NCBI GenBank assembly: GCA_964574775.1
Contig: CAZNOS010000046.1
Location: forward strand, 1 to 5,914
DNA: 5,914 nt
From: CABMGO01 sp964574775
GTDB lineage: Archaea; Nanobdellota; Nanobdellia; Pacearchaeales; GW2011-AR1
Reading direction: 5' to 3'
Below the pieces are notes generated by a model. The model searched no databases and had not been told where the DNA came from. It saw nothing but the letters and a program-made list of their open reading frames with translations. Below are positions 1 to 4,946 of this stretch, piece after piece. Positions within the stretch are counted from its first letter, which is position 1; each line of letters begins with the position of its first letter. A program made the position numbers and the translations under genes.

Positions 1-287
1 ATTCCTTGTTGTAAAAAATCGTTTAAATTTTGTTTAACCGCAGTACTGCCTCCGGTCGGGTCAGAATACAAAGCATAATTCACAACCGAGCCTGTTTCCT
101 CACTTAATTGTTGACTATAATAATAAAACTTCTTCGGAGCATCTGCCGTCGTAACTGTATTATGTAAAGAAGTAATACTGACAATTATCGCCGCAATTAT
201 TACCGCACTCAAAATAAAGAACTGACCTCGCTTATTTAGATGTATACTAATTAGGCGATGATCCTCACAGGAACCTCGTTTATTCAT
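1..287 (-). CDS. Type IV pilin-like protein with class III signal peptide (3' part outside window)
   Basis: The first 95 residues are visible; the gene runs off the left edge. The only ATG (285-287) follows a GGTGG ribosome binding site. A charged 21-residue leader ends in NKRG, followed by Q22 and a hydrophobic helix (about residues 23-38, FFILSAVIIAAIIV). This is the layout of archaeal prepilins, which the membrane prepilin peptidase (PibD/FlaK type) cleaves after the Gly; the helix then anchors the protein or packs into a filament. The later part is polar (about residues 39-95) and looks extracellular. The start overlaps the end of the HEPN gene by 8 bp (ATGAATAA), so translation may be coupled. 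Oddly, the leader holds two NKRG motifs (residues 2-5 and 18-21), and is longer than the short MNKRGQ-type leaders familiar from related archaea. It could be a pilin, a pseudopilin or another surface protein using this signal; the specific role is unknown. Confidence 0.7.
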   Translation of the reverse strand, partial: MNKRGSCEDHRLISIHLNKRGQFFILSAVIIAAIIVSITSLHNTVTTADAPKKFYYYSQQLSEETGSVVNYALYSDPTGGSTAVKQNLNDFLQQG

Positions 288-714
288 GTTTACCACCAGT
301 TCTAAATTTTAGAACAAATGTTCTAATTTCTAGAACAAATTTTTTTGCCTTACTAATACATTCTAGAGCGTTGTCTTTATTTCCGCACTCAATAACACCA
401 TACATAAAGTTATTTCTATGCTTTCTTATTTTGTTAAAATAATTCACCAATTCTTCGTTAAACCCAACTTTTTCCATAAACTCAAATGCATTTTTATGAT
501 GCTCTTTGCCAATCGGACGATATCCAATAGATTGCATAAAAGCAATAATTGACTTCAAGACAGCAGTATATGAAATAGTAATCGCCCAATCATAATCTCC
601 AGAATCAAAACTATTTTCGGCAGAAATAACGTCCCTATCCGAACTATCGCAATTAAACTCTTCTTTCTCTACCGTCTCAATTTTTCCCTCACTCAACAAT
701 TTGTCTAAATTCAT
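280..714 (-). CDS. HEPN-domain protein, probable toxin partner of an MNT-HEPN pair
   Basis: A 144-residue, mostly helical protein. HEPN proteins are small helical-bundle proteins, often RNases, that act in toxin-antitoxin and defence systems. The helix at about residues 38-62 (DYDWAITISYTAVLKS), the HHKNA segment at 72-76 and the R-N motif at 97-105 (RKHRNNFMY) fit the fold. The usual catalytic motif is R-x4-6-H; here R100 and N101 are present, but the His position is Tyr105, so RNase activity is uncertain. Some HEPN subfamilies also carry Tyr here. The start chosen is the ATG at 712-714, because GGAG (721-724) sits 6 nt upstream; ATG at 718-720 touches that site and TTG at 724-726 overlaps it. 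The gene overlaps the end of the upstream MNT gene by 26 bp, a typical paired-gene arrangement. The C-terminus carries a tandem heptad repeat (FVLEIRT/FVLKFRT, residues 126-139). Pairing with MNT suggests a type VII toxin; a substrate-binding partner of the nucleotidyltransferase is the alternative. Confidence 0.75.
   Translation of the reverse strand: MNLDKLLSEGKIETVEKEEFNCDSSDRDVISAENSFDSGDYDWAITISYTAVLKSIIAFMQSIGYRPIGKEHHKNAFEFMEKVGFNEELVNYFNKIRKHRNNFMYGVIECGNKDNALECISKAKKFVLEIRTFVLKFRTGGKHE
293..297 (-). promoter_or_regulatory. Ribosome binding site of the pilin-like gene (GGTGG)
   Basis: On the minus strand GGTGG stands 5 nt before the ATG at 285-287, inside the last codons of the HEPN gene. 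It resembles the archaeal anti-16S GGTGA/GGAGG core and supports this ATG as the start of the pilin-like protein. Confidence 0.55.
299..340. repeat. Two 21-bp tandem repeats, each holding a 17-bp inverted repeat
   Basis: Units 299-319 and 320-340 match at 19 of 21 positions. Each begins with an imperfect palindrome (299-315 and 320-336) with arms GTTCTA/TAGAAC and a 5-nt centre; in the first, pairing extends to 8-bp arms around a single base. The 21-bp period equals seven codons and two helical turns. The repeat encodes the heptads FVLEIRT/FVLKFRT at the HEPN C-terminus and ends just upstream of the pilin ribosome binding site. Confidence 0.85.
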
Positions 715-1258
715 TTTCATCTCCAATTATAAAAATTTTATTTTTTATCAAAATATCCTTCAATAATGCCATAGATCTGTTTTTCTTCAAATCGTCAACT
801 TTCCAAACAACAGCATTAATTTCTCTGCCGATTAATTTCTCTGCCGATTTTAATTTTTCAAACACTTCAGATTGAGTTACGTTTCCAACTACAAGCAAAT
901 CAACATCGCTGTCTGCATTAAATTTATTATTAGCAAAACTTCCAAAAATCAATGCGAATTTCACATCCAATTTATTAATAGAATTACTTATGGGGTTATA
1001 GACCGCATCGGTTTTAATTAAAATATTCTCTAAATCCTTTAAAAATGGACATTTTTTATTTAATTTAATATCATTATTTTCAATTGTTAAAATACCACAT
1101 TCCACAAGATTATCCACTTCACTCTTTACTGCACTAACCGATATTCCCGTTTTTTTAGATATATCCCTCAAATAACTGCTCTCTTTATTAAAAAAGAAGA
1201 AAAACAGAATCTTAACTCTATTCTTAGAAGTAAATATCCTAGTAGTCACCATCTTCAT
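689..1258 (-). CDS. HTH-fused minimal nucleotidyltransferase (MNT), probable antitoxin
   Basis: A 189-residue protein with two parts. Residues about 11-62 form a winged helix-turn-helix (YLRDISKKTGIS, then VSAVKSEVDNLVECGIL), suggesting DNA binding. Residues about 95-180 form a minimal nucleotidyltransferase domain with the full signature G106-S107-x10-D118-V-D120 (GSFANNKFNADSDVD), followed by the family-typical GREIN at 144-148. In characterised type VII systems, MntA antitoxins use this site to AMPylate a Tyr of the HEPN toxin and silence it. The fused HTH suggests that the protein also represses its own operon. The first ATG is chosen because a TATA-like box lies 25.5 bp upstream, giving a leaderless transcript; ATG at codon 3 is less well placed. 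The gene is first in the cluster and overlaps the HEPN gene. A perfect 16-bp tandem repeat lies at codons 138-148, and T-rich runs encode five Phe at 19-23. Family assignment is firm; the antitoxin role is inferred from the neighbour. Confidence 0.82.
   Translation of the reverse strand: MKMVTTRIFTSKNRVKILFFFFFNKESSYLRDISKKTGISVSAVKSEVDNLVECGILTIENNDIKLNKKCPFLKDLENILIKTDAVYNPISNSINKLDVKFALIFGSFANNKFNADSDVDLLVVGNVTQSEVFEKLKSAEKLIGREINAVVWKVDDLKKNRSMALLKDILIKNKIFIIGDENEFRQIVE
721..724 (-). promoter_or_regulatory. Ribosome binding site deciding the HEPN start (GGAG)
   Basis: On the minus strand GGAG is followed by ATGAAA and then ATG at 712-714, a 6-nt spacing. The in-frame ATG at 718-720 abuts the site and the TTG at 724-726 overlaps it, so ATG 712-714 is the most likely start. 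Confidence 0.55.
815..849. repeat. Perfect 16-bp tandem repeat inside the MNT gene
   Basis: ATTAATTTCTCTGCCG occurs twice in direct succession (815-830, 831-846), followed by three bases of a third copy. It lies in codons 138-148 of the MNT gene. The unit is not a multiple of three, so the two copies are read in different frames, and gain or loss of one unit would shift the frame. Confidence 0.9.
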
Positions 1259-1271
1259 AAAACAACATCGT

Positions 1272-1283
1272 TAAACTTGTTTA
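1272..1283. promoter_or_regulatory. 12-bp inverted repeat overlapping the MNT promoter
   Basis: TAAAC-TT-GTTTA overlaps the TATA box of the MNT-HEPN operon (1280-1287). It is a candidate operator for the HTH domain of the MNT protein, but such short A/T-rich inverted repeats arise often by chance. Confidence 0.3.
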
Positions 1284-1287
1284 TAAA
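1280..1287 (-). promoter_or_regulatory. TATA box of the MNT-HEPN operon
   Basis: TTTATAAA centred 25.5 bp upstream of the MNT ATG (1256-1258), the spacing expected when transcription starts at the first base of the start codon. No Shine-Dalgarno sequence is seen before this ATG, so the mRNA is probably leaderless. The box overlaps a 12-bp inverted repeat (1272-1283). Confidence 0.6.
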
Positions 1288-1312
1288 ACTTATCAAATTC
1301 AGAATAATAATG

Positions 1313-1320
1313 CTTAAAAG
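1313..1320 (+). promoter_or_regulatory. TATA-like box of the 250-residue hypothetical gene
   Basis: CTTAAAAG centred 25.5 bp upstream of ATG 1342, preceded by a purine-rich stretch that could act as BRE. There is no ribosome binding site before the ATG, which suggests a leaderless mRNA. The box is less canonical than the others. Confidence 0.45.
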
Positions 1321-1333
1321 CACATTTTATGTG
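1321..1333. promoter_or_regulatory. 13-bp inverted repeat between TATA-like box and start of the hypothetical gene
   Basis: CACAT-TTT-ATGTG lies directly downstream of the TATA-like box at 1313-1320 and before ATG 1342. Its position would suit a repressor site; chance is a real alternative given its length. Confidence 0.3.
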
Positions 1334-1341
1334 TATATTCC

Positions 1342-2094
1342 ATGGCAAGAGAGTTGAAAAAACTCGCAAGAGAAGAGATGGATTATCTCATAAGATGTTT
1401 AAATCAGCCATATACTTTTCATCCAGAACCACAAGTTCCAAGATTAACAGAAGAAGCCCAAAGTTTAAACGAACAGGATTTTAGAGCTAATAAGTACCCA
1501 CATTTTACCAGATTCGAAAATGCGACGAGATCATCTTTTATCGGTAATATGGGAAGAGCGCTAGAAGAAGTAGAATATTGGGATTCTAGTAGAATGCAAT
1601 TTCCGATTCCTGAAATTTCTTCCAGTATTGGCGTAGCGTTTAATCCATTTTTATTTACCGAAGTTAGAGATAAAACAAAATGCGATTCTCAAATAAGATT
1701 AATAAGACTATGTAAGACAGAACAAACTTATACTCCAAGTCGAATCGTAAGACCATTCAGGGAAATTTCAACGAAACTACAGGCAGAGAGCGGCCTTCCG
1801 TTGAGCTCTGAAATATTAGGGAGACTGGCAAGAGAAGATTTGGGGGAAATCTTCATCTATAGCGCAGAAAAGGGATTCAAATGGTGGCTAATGGGTGTTC
1901 AAGAAACAAGAATACCGACGCTAAAATCATTAATTTATTCCGTTGAGAGAAGACCACTATTGTTCATACCCGGAGGAATTTTCCCAATTCAAAGTGGAGC
2001 TGTTGACAAACAGAGAGAATTAGAAATAAAAGAGGCCATTGCTAATTTCACAAAAGAATATACTAGAACCAATCTTTTAAAAACAAAGGACTAA
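1342..2094 (+). CDS. Hypothetical cytosolic protein, 250 residues, divergent from the MNT-HEPN pair
   Basis: I do not recognise this protein. It has no signal peptide, membrane segment, Cys cluster or obvious nucleotide-binding motif. The N-terminus is basic and helical (residues 1-20), followed by a Pro-rich stretch (23-34), a Gly-containing middle (66-103, with IGVAFNPFLF), a helical segment (143-176), a Trp pair (181-182) and a hydrophobic LLFIPGGIFPI stretch at about 206-216 near a charged C-terminus. It is rich in Arg, nearly always AGA, unlike the Lys-rich cca product downstream. The ATG is supported by a TATA-like CTTAAAAG box centred 25.5 bp upstream, which implies a leaderless mRNA. 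It is transcribed divergently from the MNT gene across 83 bp and lies 38 bp before cca, which has its own promoter. The open frame, promoter placement and tight spacing support a real gene; its function is unknown. Confidence 0.7.
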   Translation: MARELKKLAREEMDYLIRCLNQPYTFHPEPQVPRLTEEAQSLNEQDFRANKYPHFTRFENATRSSFIGNMGRALEEVEYWDSSRMQFPIPEISSSIGVAFNPFLFTEVRDKTKCDSQIRLIRLCKTEQTYTPSRIVRPFREISTKLQAESGLPLSSEILGRLAREDLGEIFIYSAEKGFKWWLMGVQETRIPTLKSLIYSVERRPLLFIPGGIFPIQSGAVDKQRELEIKEAIANFTKEYTRTNLLKTKD

Positions 2095-2103
2095 TCCGAA
2101 TAA

Positions 2104-2111
2104 CTTATAAA
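2104..2111 (+). promoter_or_regulatory. TATA box of cca
   Basis: CTTATAAA centred 25.5 bp upstream of the cca ATG at 2133, inside the 38-bp gap after the hypothetical gene. This argues for an independent, leaderless cca transcript. Confidence 0.6.
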
Positions 2112-2132
2112 TCCAAAATTGCTTTAAATTAC

Positions 2133-3347
2133 ATGAAAACAGAGCTAATTTTAAAAGAGGTTTTGGAAAACATTTCTCCATCCAAGCAAGAACTCACAAA
2201 AATACAAAAACAAGCAAAAAATATAATAAATATTCTCAAAAAAGTTAATTTGAAAGCAGAAATTGGCGGAAGTTTAGCCAAGGGAACAATTTTAAAAAAA
2301 CAGAATCAAGACGTAGACTTATTCGTAGTCTTAGAAAAAGAGAAAATAAATCAATTTCCATCTTTACTTAAAAAAAGTAAGTTGAATTTCGAAATTATTC
2401 ACGGCTCAAGAGATTATGCTAAAGTTAACGAAGAAAATCTAATATTCGAACTAATTCCAGTTCTAAAATTCAAAAAACCAGAACAAACAGAAAACGTAAC
2501 AGACTTTTCGCTAGTTCATGTAAAATATATAAAAAACTTAACAACTAAAAACAAGAAATTTGCCGACGAGATTAGACTCGCAAAAGCGTTTTGTCATGCT
2601 CAAAATTGCTATGGTGCAGAAAGTTATATCGGTGGATTTTCAGGTTATGCTTTAGAAGTTTTAGTTTGTTATTTTGGTGGATTTTTAAAATTTTTAAGCG
2701 GAATACAAAAAGAAAATATAATTGACCCAAAAAAATATTTTAAAAACAAAAATGAAATTTTAAGAGAATTAAACCAAAGCAAACTCCAGTCTCCAATTAT
2801 TCTGATTGATCCAACCTACGAATACAGAAATGTTTGCGCCGGTCTCACAAAAGAAACGTTCGATTTATTTATTAAAAGTGCAAAAGATTTTTTAAAATCT
2901 CCGTCAAAAGATTTTTTTGAAAAAAAAGAATTTAATTTGCAAAATTTCAAAGATAAAAATAAAGATTTAGACATTTACGAACTAGAAATAAAAACAAATG
3001 CGCAACCAGGAGACATTGCAGGAACAAAAATGAAGAAATTTTTCAAATTTATCATAAAGGAATTAGAGAGAAAAGAACAGAGTATCGTAGATTCTGAATT
3101 CATTTATACCGACGGACAAGAATCACTAGCCTATCTTGCGATTAAAACAAGACCAGAAGTAGAAATCATCGGTCCTAAAACCGACATGGAAAAAGCAATA
3201 AAGGAATTTAAAAAAGTCAGAAAAACGACATATGTTTCCAGAGGATTCGTTTGCGCAAAGGAAAATGTTTCGATTGATAATATCTTCACAAACAGCACAT
3301 TAATAGCAGAAAGTATGAACGTAGGTTTTGATTTTAAGAAAATTTAA
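2133..3347 (+). CDS. cca: CCA-adding tRNA nucleotidyltransferase, archaeal class I
   Basis: This enzyme adds or repairs the 3'-terminal CCA of tRNAs from CTP and ATP without a nucleic acid template. In the 404-residue protein, residues about 30-115 form the nucleotidyltransferase head with G46-S47, K50-G51-T52 and the paired carboxylates D60 and D62 (QDVDLFVV). The third carboxylate position appears to be E106 (FELIPV), where characterised archaeal enzymes have Asp. Residues about 140-190 carry the archaeal central-domain signature (DEIRLAKAFC, YGAESYIGGFSGYALEVL), and 226-262 the IDP...RNVCAGL...FLKSPS..FF segment. The tail (about 275-404) matches the archaeal tail domain (KMKKFFKFIIKELER, IIGPKTDMEKAIKEF). 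It is somewhat shorter than typical archaeal homologues, which I recall as about 440-460 residues. The start is fixed by a TATA box 25.5 bp upstream (leaderless). The stop overlaps the convergent 84-residue gene by 4 bp. The identification is secure. Confidence 0.93.
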   Translation: MKTELILKEVLENISPSKQELTKIQKQAKNIINILKKVNLKAEIGGSLAKGTILKKQNQDVDLFVVLEKEKINQFPSLLKKSKLNFEIIHGSRDYAKVNEENLIFELIPVLKFKKPEQTENVTDFSLVHVKYIKNLTTKNKKFADEIRLAKAFCHAQNCYGAESYIGGFSGYALEVLVCYFGGFLKFLSGIQKENIIDPKKYFKNKNEILRELNQSKLQSPIILIDPTYEYRNVCAGLTKETFDLFIKSAKDFLKSPSKDFFEKKEFNLQNFKDKNKDLDIYELEIKTNAQPGDIAGTKMKKFFKFIIKELERKEQSIVDSEFIYTDGQESLAYLAIKTRPEVEIIGPKTDMEKAIKEFKKVRKTTYVSRGFVCAKENVSIDNIFTNSTLIAESMNVGFDFKKI

Positions 3348-3598
3348 TACCTCTTTACGAGTTCCATATGATCATCGATTCTCTCTAAAACTCGAGGCAT
3401 TCTTTCCGGGGCAATACGCGGGTAATATTTTCTAACAACAGCCTTTAATCTCTCGACGCTACCACTCATTTCATCCAACACTCGTCTATCTCCTGTTTTC
3501 CGATAATAATCTCCAAGAAGAGCAATTTCAATTCCCGGAACAAACGAATGAGCAATATATTTAGCACACTCAACCGGATGTGTCAAAAATGGAATCAT
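3344..3598 (-). CDS. Small hypothetical protein, 84 residues
   Basis: I do not recognise this protein. The 84 residues are predicted to be mostly helical: a hydrophobic N-terminal half (residues 1-32, MIPFLTHPVECAKY, then PGIEIALLGDYY) and a basic C-terminal half rich in Arg (33-84, with KTGDRR, VVRKYYP and RMPRVLERIDDH). There is no clear signal peptide or full membrane helix, and only one Cys. Support for a real gene comes from its position: a TATA-like box lies 25.5 bp before the ATG in the 43-bp gap behind the zinc-ribbon gene, exactly the spacing seen at three other genes here. It converges on cca with a 4-bp overlap of the two stop codons (TTAA at 3344-3347). A small helical adaptor or regulator is possible, but nothing in the sequence says so. 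Confidence 0.6.
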   Translation of the reverse strand: MIPFLTHPVECAKYIAHSFVPGIEIALLGDYYRKTGDRRVLDEMSGSVERLKAVVRKYYPRIAPERMPRVLERIDDHMELVKRY

Positions 3599-3619
3599 AA
3601 AAATATTCTGTTCGAGAAG

Positions 3620-3627
3620 TATATAAA
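3620..3627 (-). promoter_or_regulatory. TATA box of the 84-residue hypothetical gene
   Basis: TTTATATA on the minus strand, centred 25.5 bp upstream of the ATG ending at 3598, within the 43-bp gap behind the zinc-ribbon gene. It supports an independent leaderless transcript for this small gene. Confidence 0.55.
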
Positions 3628-3641
3628 TATTATTGTAATAA

Positions 3642-4049
3642 CTAATTATTCCTACCGTCTAAATCTTCCTTACTCAATTTCATACTAGATTCAATATCTA
3701 TCATATATTTTCCCTCTTGTAACTTAAAAACAATCGGCTTTCTATTCAACAAAGAAACTAAATCTATCTCAAATTTACCAGGAGCCACGACCCTAACCGA
3801 CTCAATATCTAAAATAACTGGTGCGTCATCGTCTTCAACCTTCAAGATTTGTCTAACATCCGCTTCTACCTTCTCTTTTTCTGCCTGATTGAATTCTTGT
3901 AACGGCACACTCTTTTCTTCTTGCATTTTTTTAGCCATCTCATCTCTTATATAGAAAAAAAATCGACTTCCGCACTTTGAACATCCGTCTAGAATTTCCT
4001 TACTTCCAGCTTCTATTATCTTACTACAGTGAACGCATTGATGTGGCAT
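3642..4049 (-). CDS. OapC/ArvC family zinc-ribbon protein (DUF2072)
   Basis: A 135-residue protein with an N-terminal zinc ribbon, C5-x2-C8 and C23-x2-C26 (CVHC, CSKC), followed by a GSRFFFYI strand. A charged linker (about 37-80) leads to a C-terminal domain (about 81-130) with the family pattern: IESVRVVAPGKFEID, then LLNR, then VFKLQEGKYMIDI. This matches the archaeal DUF2072 / COG3364 family, named OapC (origin-associated protein) and later ArvC, because the arvABC genes were linked to extracellular vesicle formation in haloarchaea. Its partners, the small GTPase ArvA/OapA and ArvB/OapB, are not in this window. The start is supported by GGAG 7 nt upstream and a TATA-like box further out, so this gene appears to have a short leader, unlike several neighbours. 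It lies downstream of two surface-protein genes with a 54-bp gap. The family call is confident; the exact role in this organism is open. Confidence 0.82.
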   Translation of the reverse strand: MPHQCVHCSKIIEAGSKEILDGCSKCGSRFFFYIRDEMAKKMQEEKSVPLQEFNQAEKEKVEADVRQILKVEDDDAPVILDIESVRVVAPGKFEIDLVSLLNRKPIVFKLQEGKYMIDIESSMKLSKEDLDGRNN

Positions 4050-4056
4050 TTACAAA

Positions 4057-4060
4057 CTCC
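4057..4060 (-). promoter_or_regulatory. Ribosome binding site of the zinc-ribbon gene (GGAG)
   Basis: GGAG on the minus strand lies 7 nt before the ATG at 4047-4049. Together with the TATA-like element at 4081-4090, it suggests a short leader of about 10-12 nt rather than a leaderless mRNA. Confidence 0.5.
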
Positions 4061-4080
4061 AGAAACAAAAAATCCTCAGA

Positions 4081-4090
4081 CTTAATAAAG
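4081..4090 (-). promoter_or_regulatory. TATA-like element of the zinc-ribbon gene
   Basis: CTTTATTAAG on the minus strand lies about 36 bp upstream of the ATG at 4049, in the 54-bp gap after the Cys-rich gene. A start about 25 bp downstream would leave a short leader beginning at the GGAG site. A T6 run (4067-4072) between box and predicted start could help end the upstream transcript. Both readings are tentative. Confidence 0.35.
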
Positions 4091-4103
4091 GTTATTGTGC
4101 CAA

Positions 4104-4946
4104 CTACTTTTTTCTCATAATAGCATAAACAACAGCAATTCCGAGTCCAGTTAAAATAAAGTTAAACCAATTAAAAAACGGCAACTTAACCGATACAGAG
4201 CACGGATACTCAATAGTTTGATTTACACAGAGAGGATCAAGAGATCCAACGGCATCATAGTAAATAATTATTTTACCCTCATCTGACCCACAAAGATCTT
4301 GCCTTGAATTCGGTCTTTCAGACCAGCTACACGTAGAAGATGAATTGGTTTGACATGCACCAGTAAGGGGATCTATGGTACCACAGCACGTTTCACGAGT
4401 AAATGAAGCCTTACATATATCTAATGCATTGTCCCAAGTGCATCCACAAGAAGTATAATTTGTACATTCATCAGTACCGGAAAAATACGTAACATAAGAT
4501 CCAGAAGAAGCACATATGCCCGCATAGTTTGAACCAAAACTTTCAATTAATGAAATTGCAAACCATGGATTAGCTGTGTTACAAAATATCTCATCATCTA
4601 TACCAGTACAGTCAACAATAGTAGTATTAATAATACGACACTCTGCTTCGTGGGCACTATTTATATATGGAACAAATCCAACTGGGCAACACCAATTATC
4701 AGAATACTGACTATCATTACAAACATTTTTAGAACTATATGTACCGTTATAAATCCAAACTATTTGAGAGGGATTCGTATCATTTTGCCAAAAAGCAGTA
4801 GCCGTAGTAGCATTACAACTCCATCCTTGAGAACCAGTTGAGAAAATTAAAGTAGTATTTGCCTCATAGATAGCAGATGTCGCAAAATTTGCCATTAAAA
4901 CTAAGGATAAAACCACAAACAATAAACTTACAATATGTTTTTTCAT
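4104..4946 (-). CDS. Cysteine-rich secreted protein with C-terminal membrane anchor
   Basis: A 280-residue protein. It has a Sec-type signal peptide (KK at 2-3, hydrophobic 5-21, likely cleavage near ATSA at 22-25), a long extracellular region (about 26-255) and a C-terminal membrane helix (about 257-276) ending in RKK. The orientation is therefore N-out, with a short basic cytosolic tail. The outer region has 19 Cys, including two CC pairs (86-87 and 187-188) and a CGC (167-169), suggesting multiple disulfides, plus nine N-x-S/T sequons (N30, 45, 55, 67, 77, 107, 163, 201, 242), suggesting N-glycosylation. I recognise no enzyme motif. The ATG overlaps the stop of the upstream PKD gene (ATGA at 4943-4946), and GAGGT lies 7 nt upstream, so the two are almost certainly co-translated. 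Because the visible end of the PKD protein lacks an anchor, this protein may tether it to the envelope; that is inference. Confidence 0.78.
   Translation of the reverse strand: MKKHIVSLLFVVLSLVLMANFATSAIYEANTTLIFSTGSQGWSCNATTATAFWQNDTNPSQIVWIYNGTYSSKNVCNDSQYSDNWCCPVGFVPYINSAHEAECRIINTTIVDCTGIDDEIFCNTANPWFAISLIESFGSNYAGICASSGSYVTYFSGTDECTNYTSCGCTWDNALDICKASFTRETCCGTIDPLTGACQTNSSSTCSWSERPNSRQDLCGSDEGKIIIYYDAVGSLDPLCVNQTIEYPCSVSVKLPFFNWFNFILTGLGIAVVYAIMRKK

Noticed and set aside
299..340. Start of a CRISPR array or attachment site
   Set aside because: Only two adjacent units without spacers, located in a coding sequence; no further copies are seen in the window.
724..726. TTG as the start of the HEPN gene
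   Set aside because: It overlaps the GGAG site, which is correctly spaced for the ATG at 712-714.
815..849. 16-bp repeat as a recent frameshifting duplication that broke the MNT gene
   Set aside because: The residues on both sides and within the repeat (AEKLIGREIN) fit the family in one continuous frame, so the gene is intact.
1187..1206. T-rich runs encoding five consecutive Phe, considered as a possible sequencing or frameshift error in the MNT gene
   Set aside because: The HTH reads well on both sides (RVKIL before, YLRDISKKTG after) in the same frame, so no error is needed.
4050..4103. Small RNA or tRNA in the gap between the Cys-rich and zinc-ribbon genes
   Set aside because: The gap is too short and shows no cloverleaf or strong stem; promoter and ribosome binding signals explain it.
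4650..4841. 63-residue open frame on the plus strand
   Set aside because: It lies wholly inside the Cys-rich gene on the opposite strand, is low-complexity (Ile/Thr/Ser-rich) and has no promoter or ribosome binding site; it is a shadow of the real gene.
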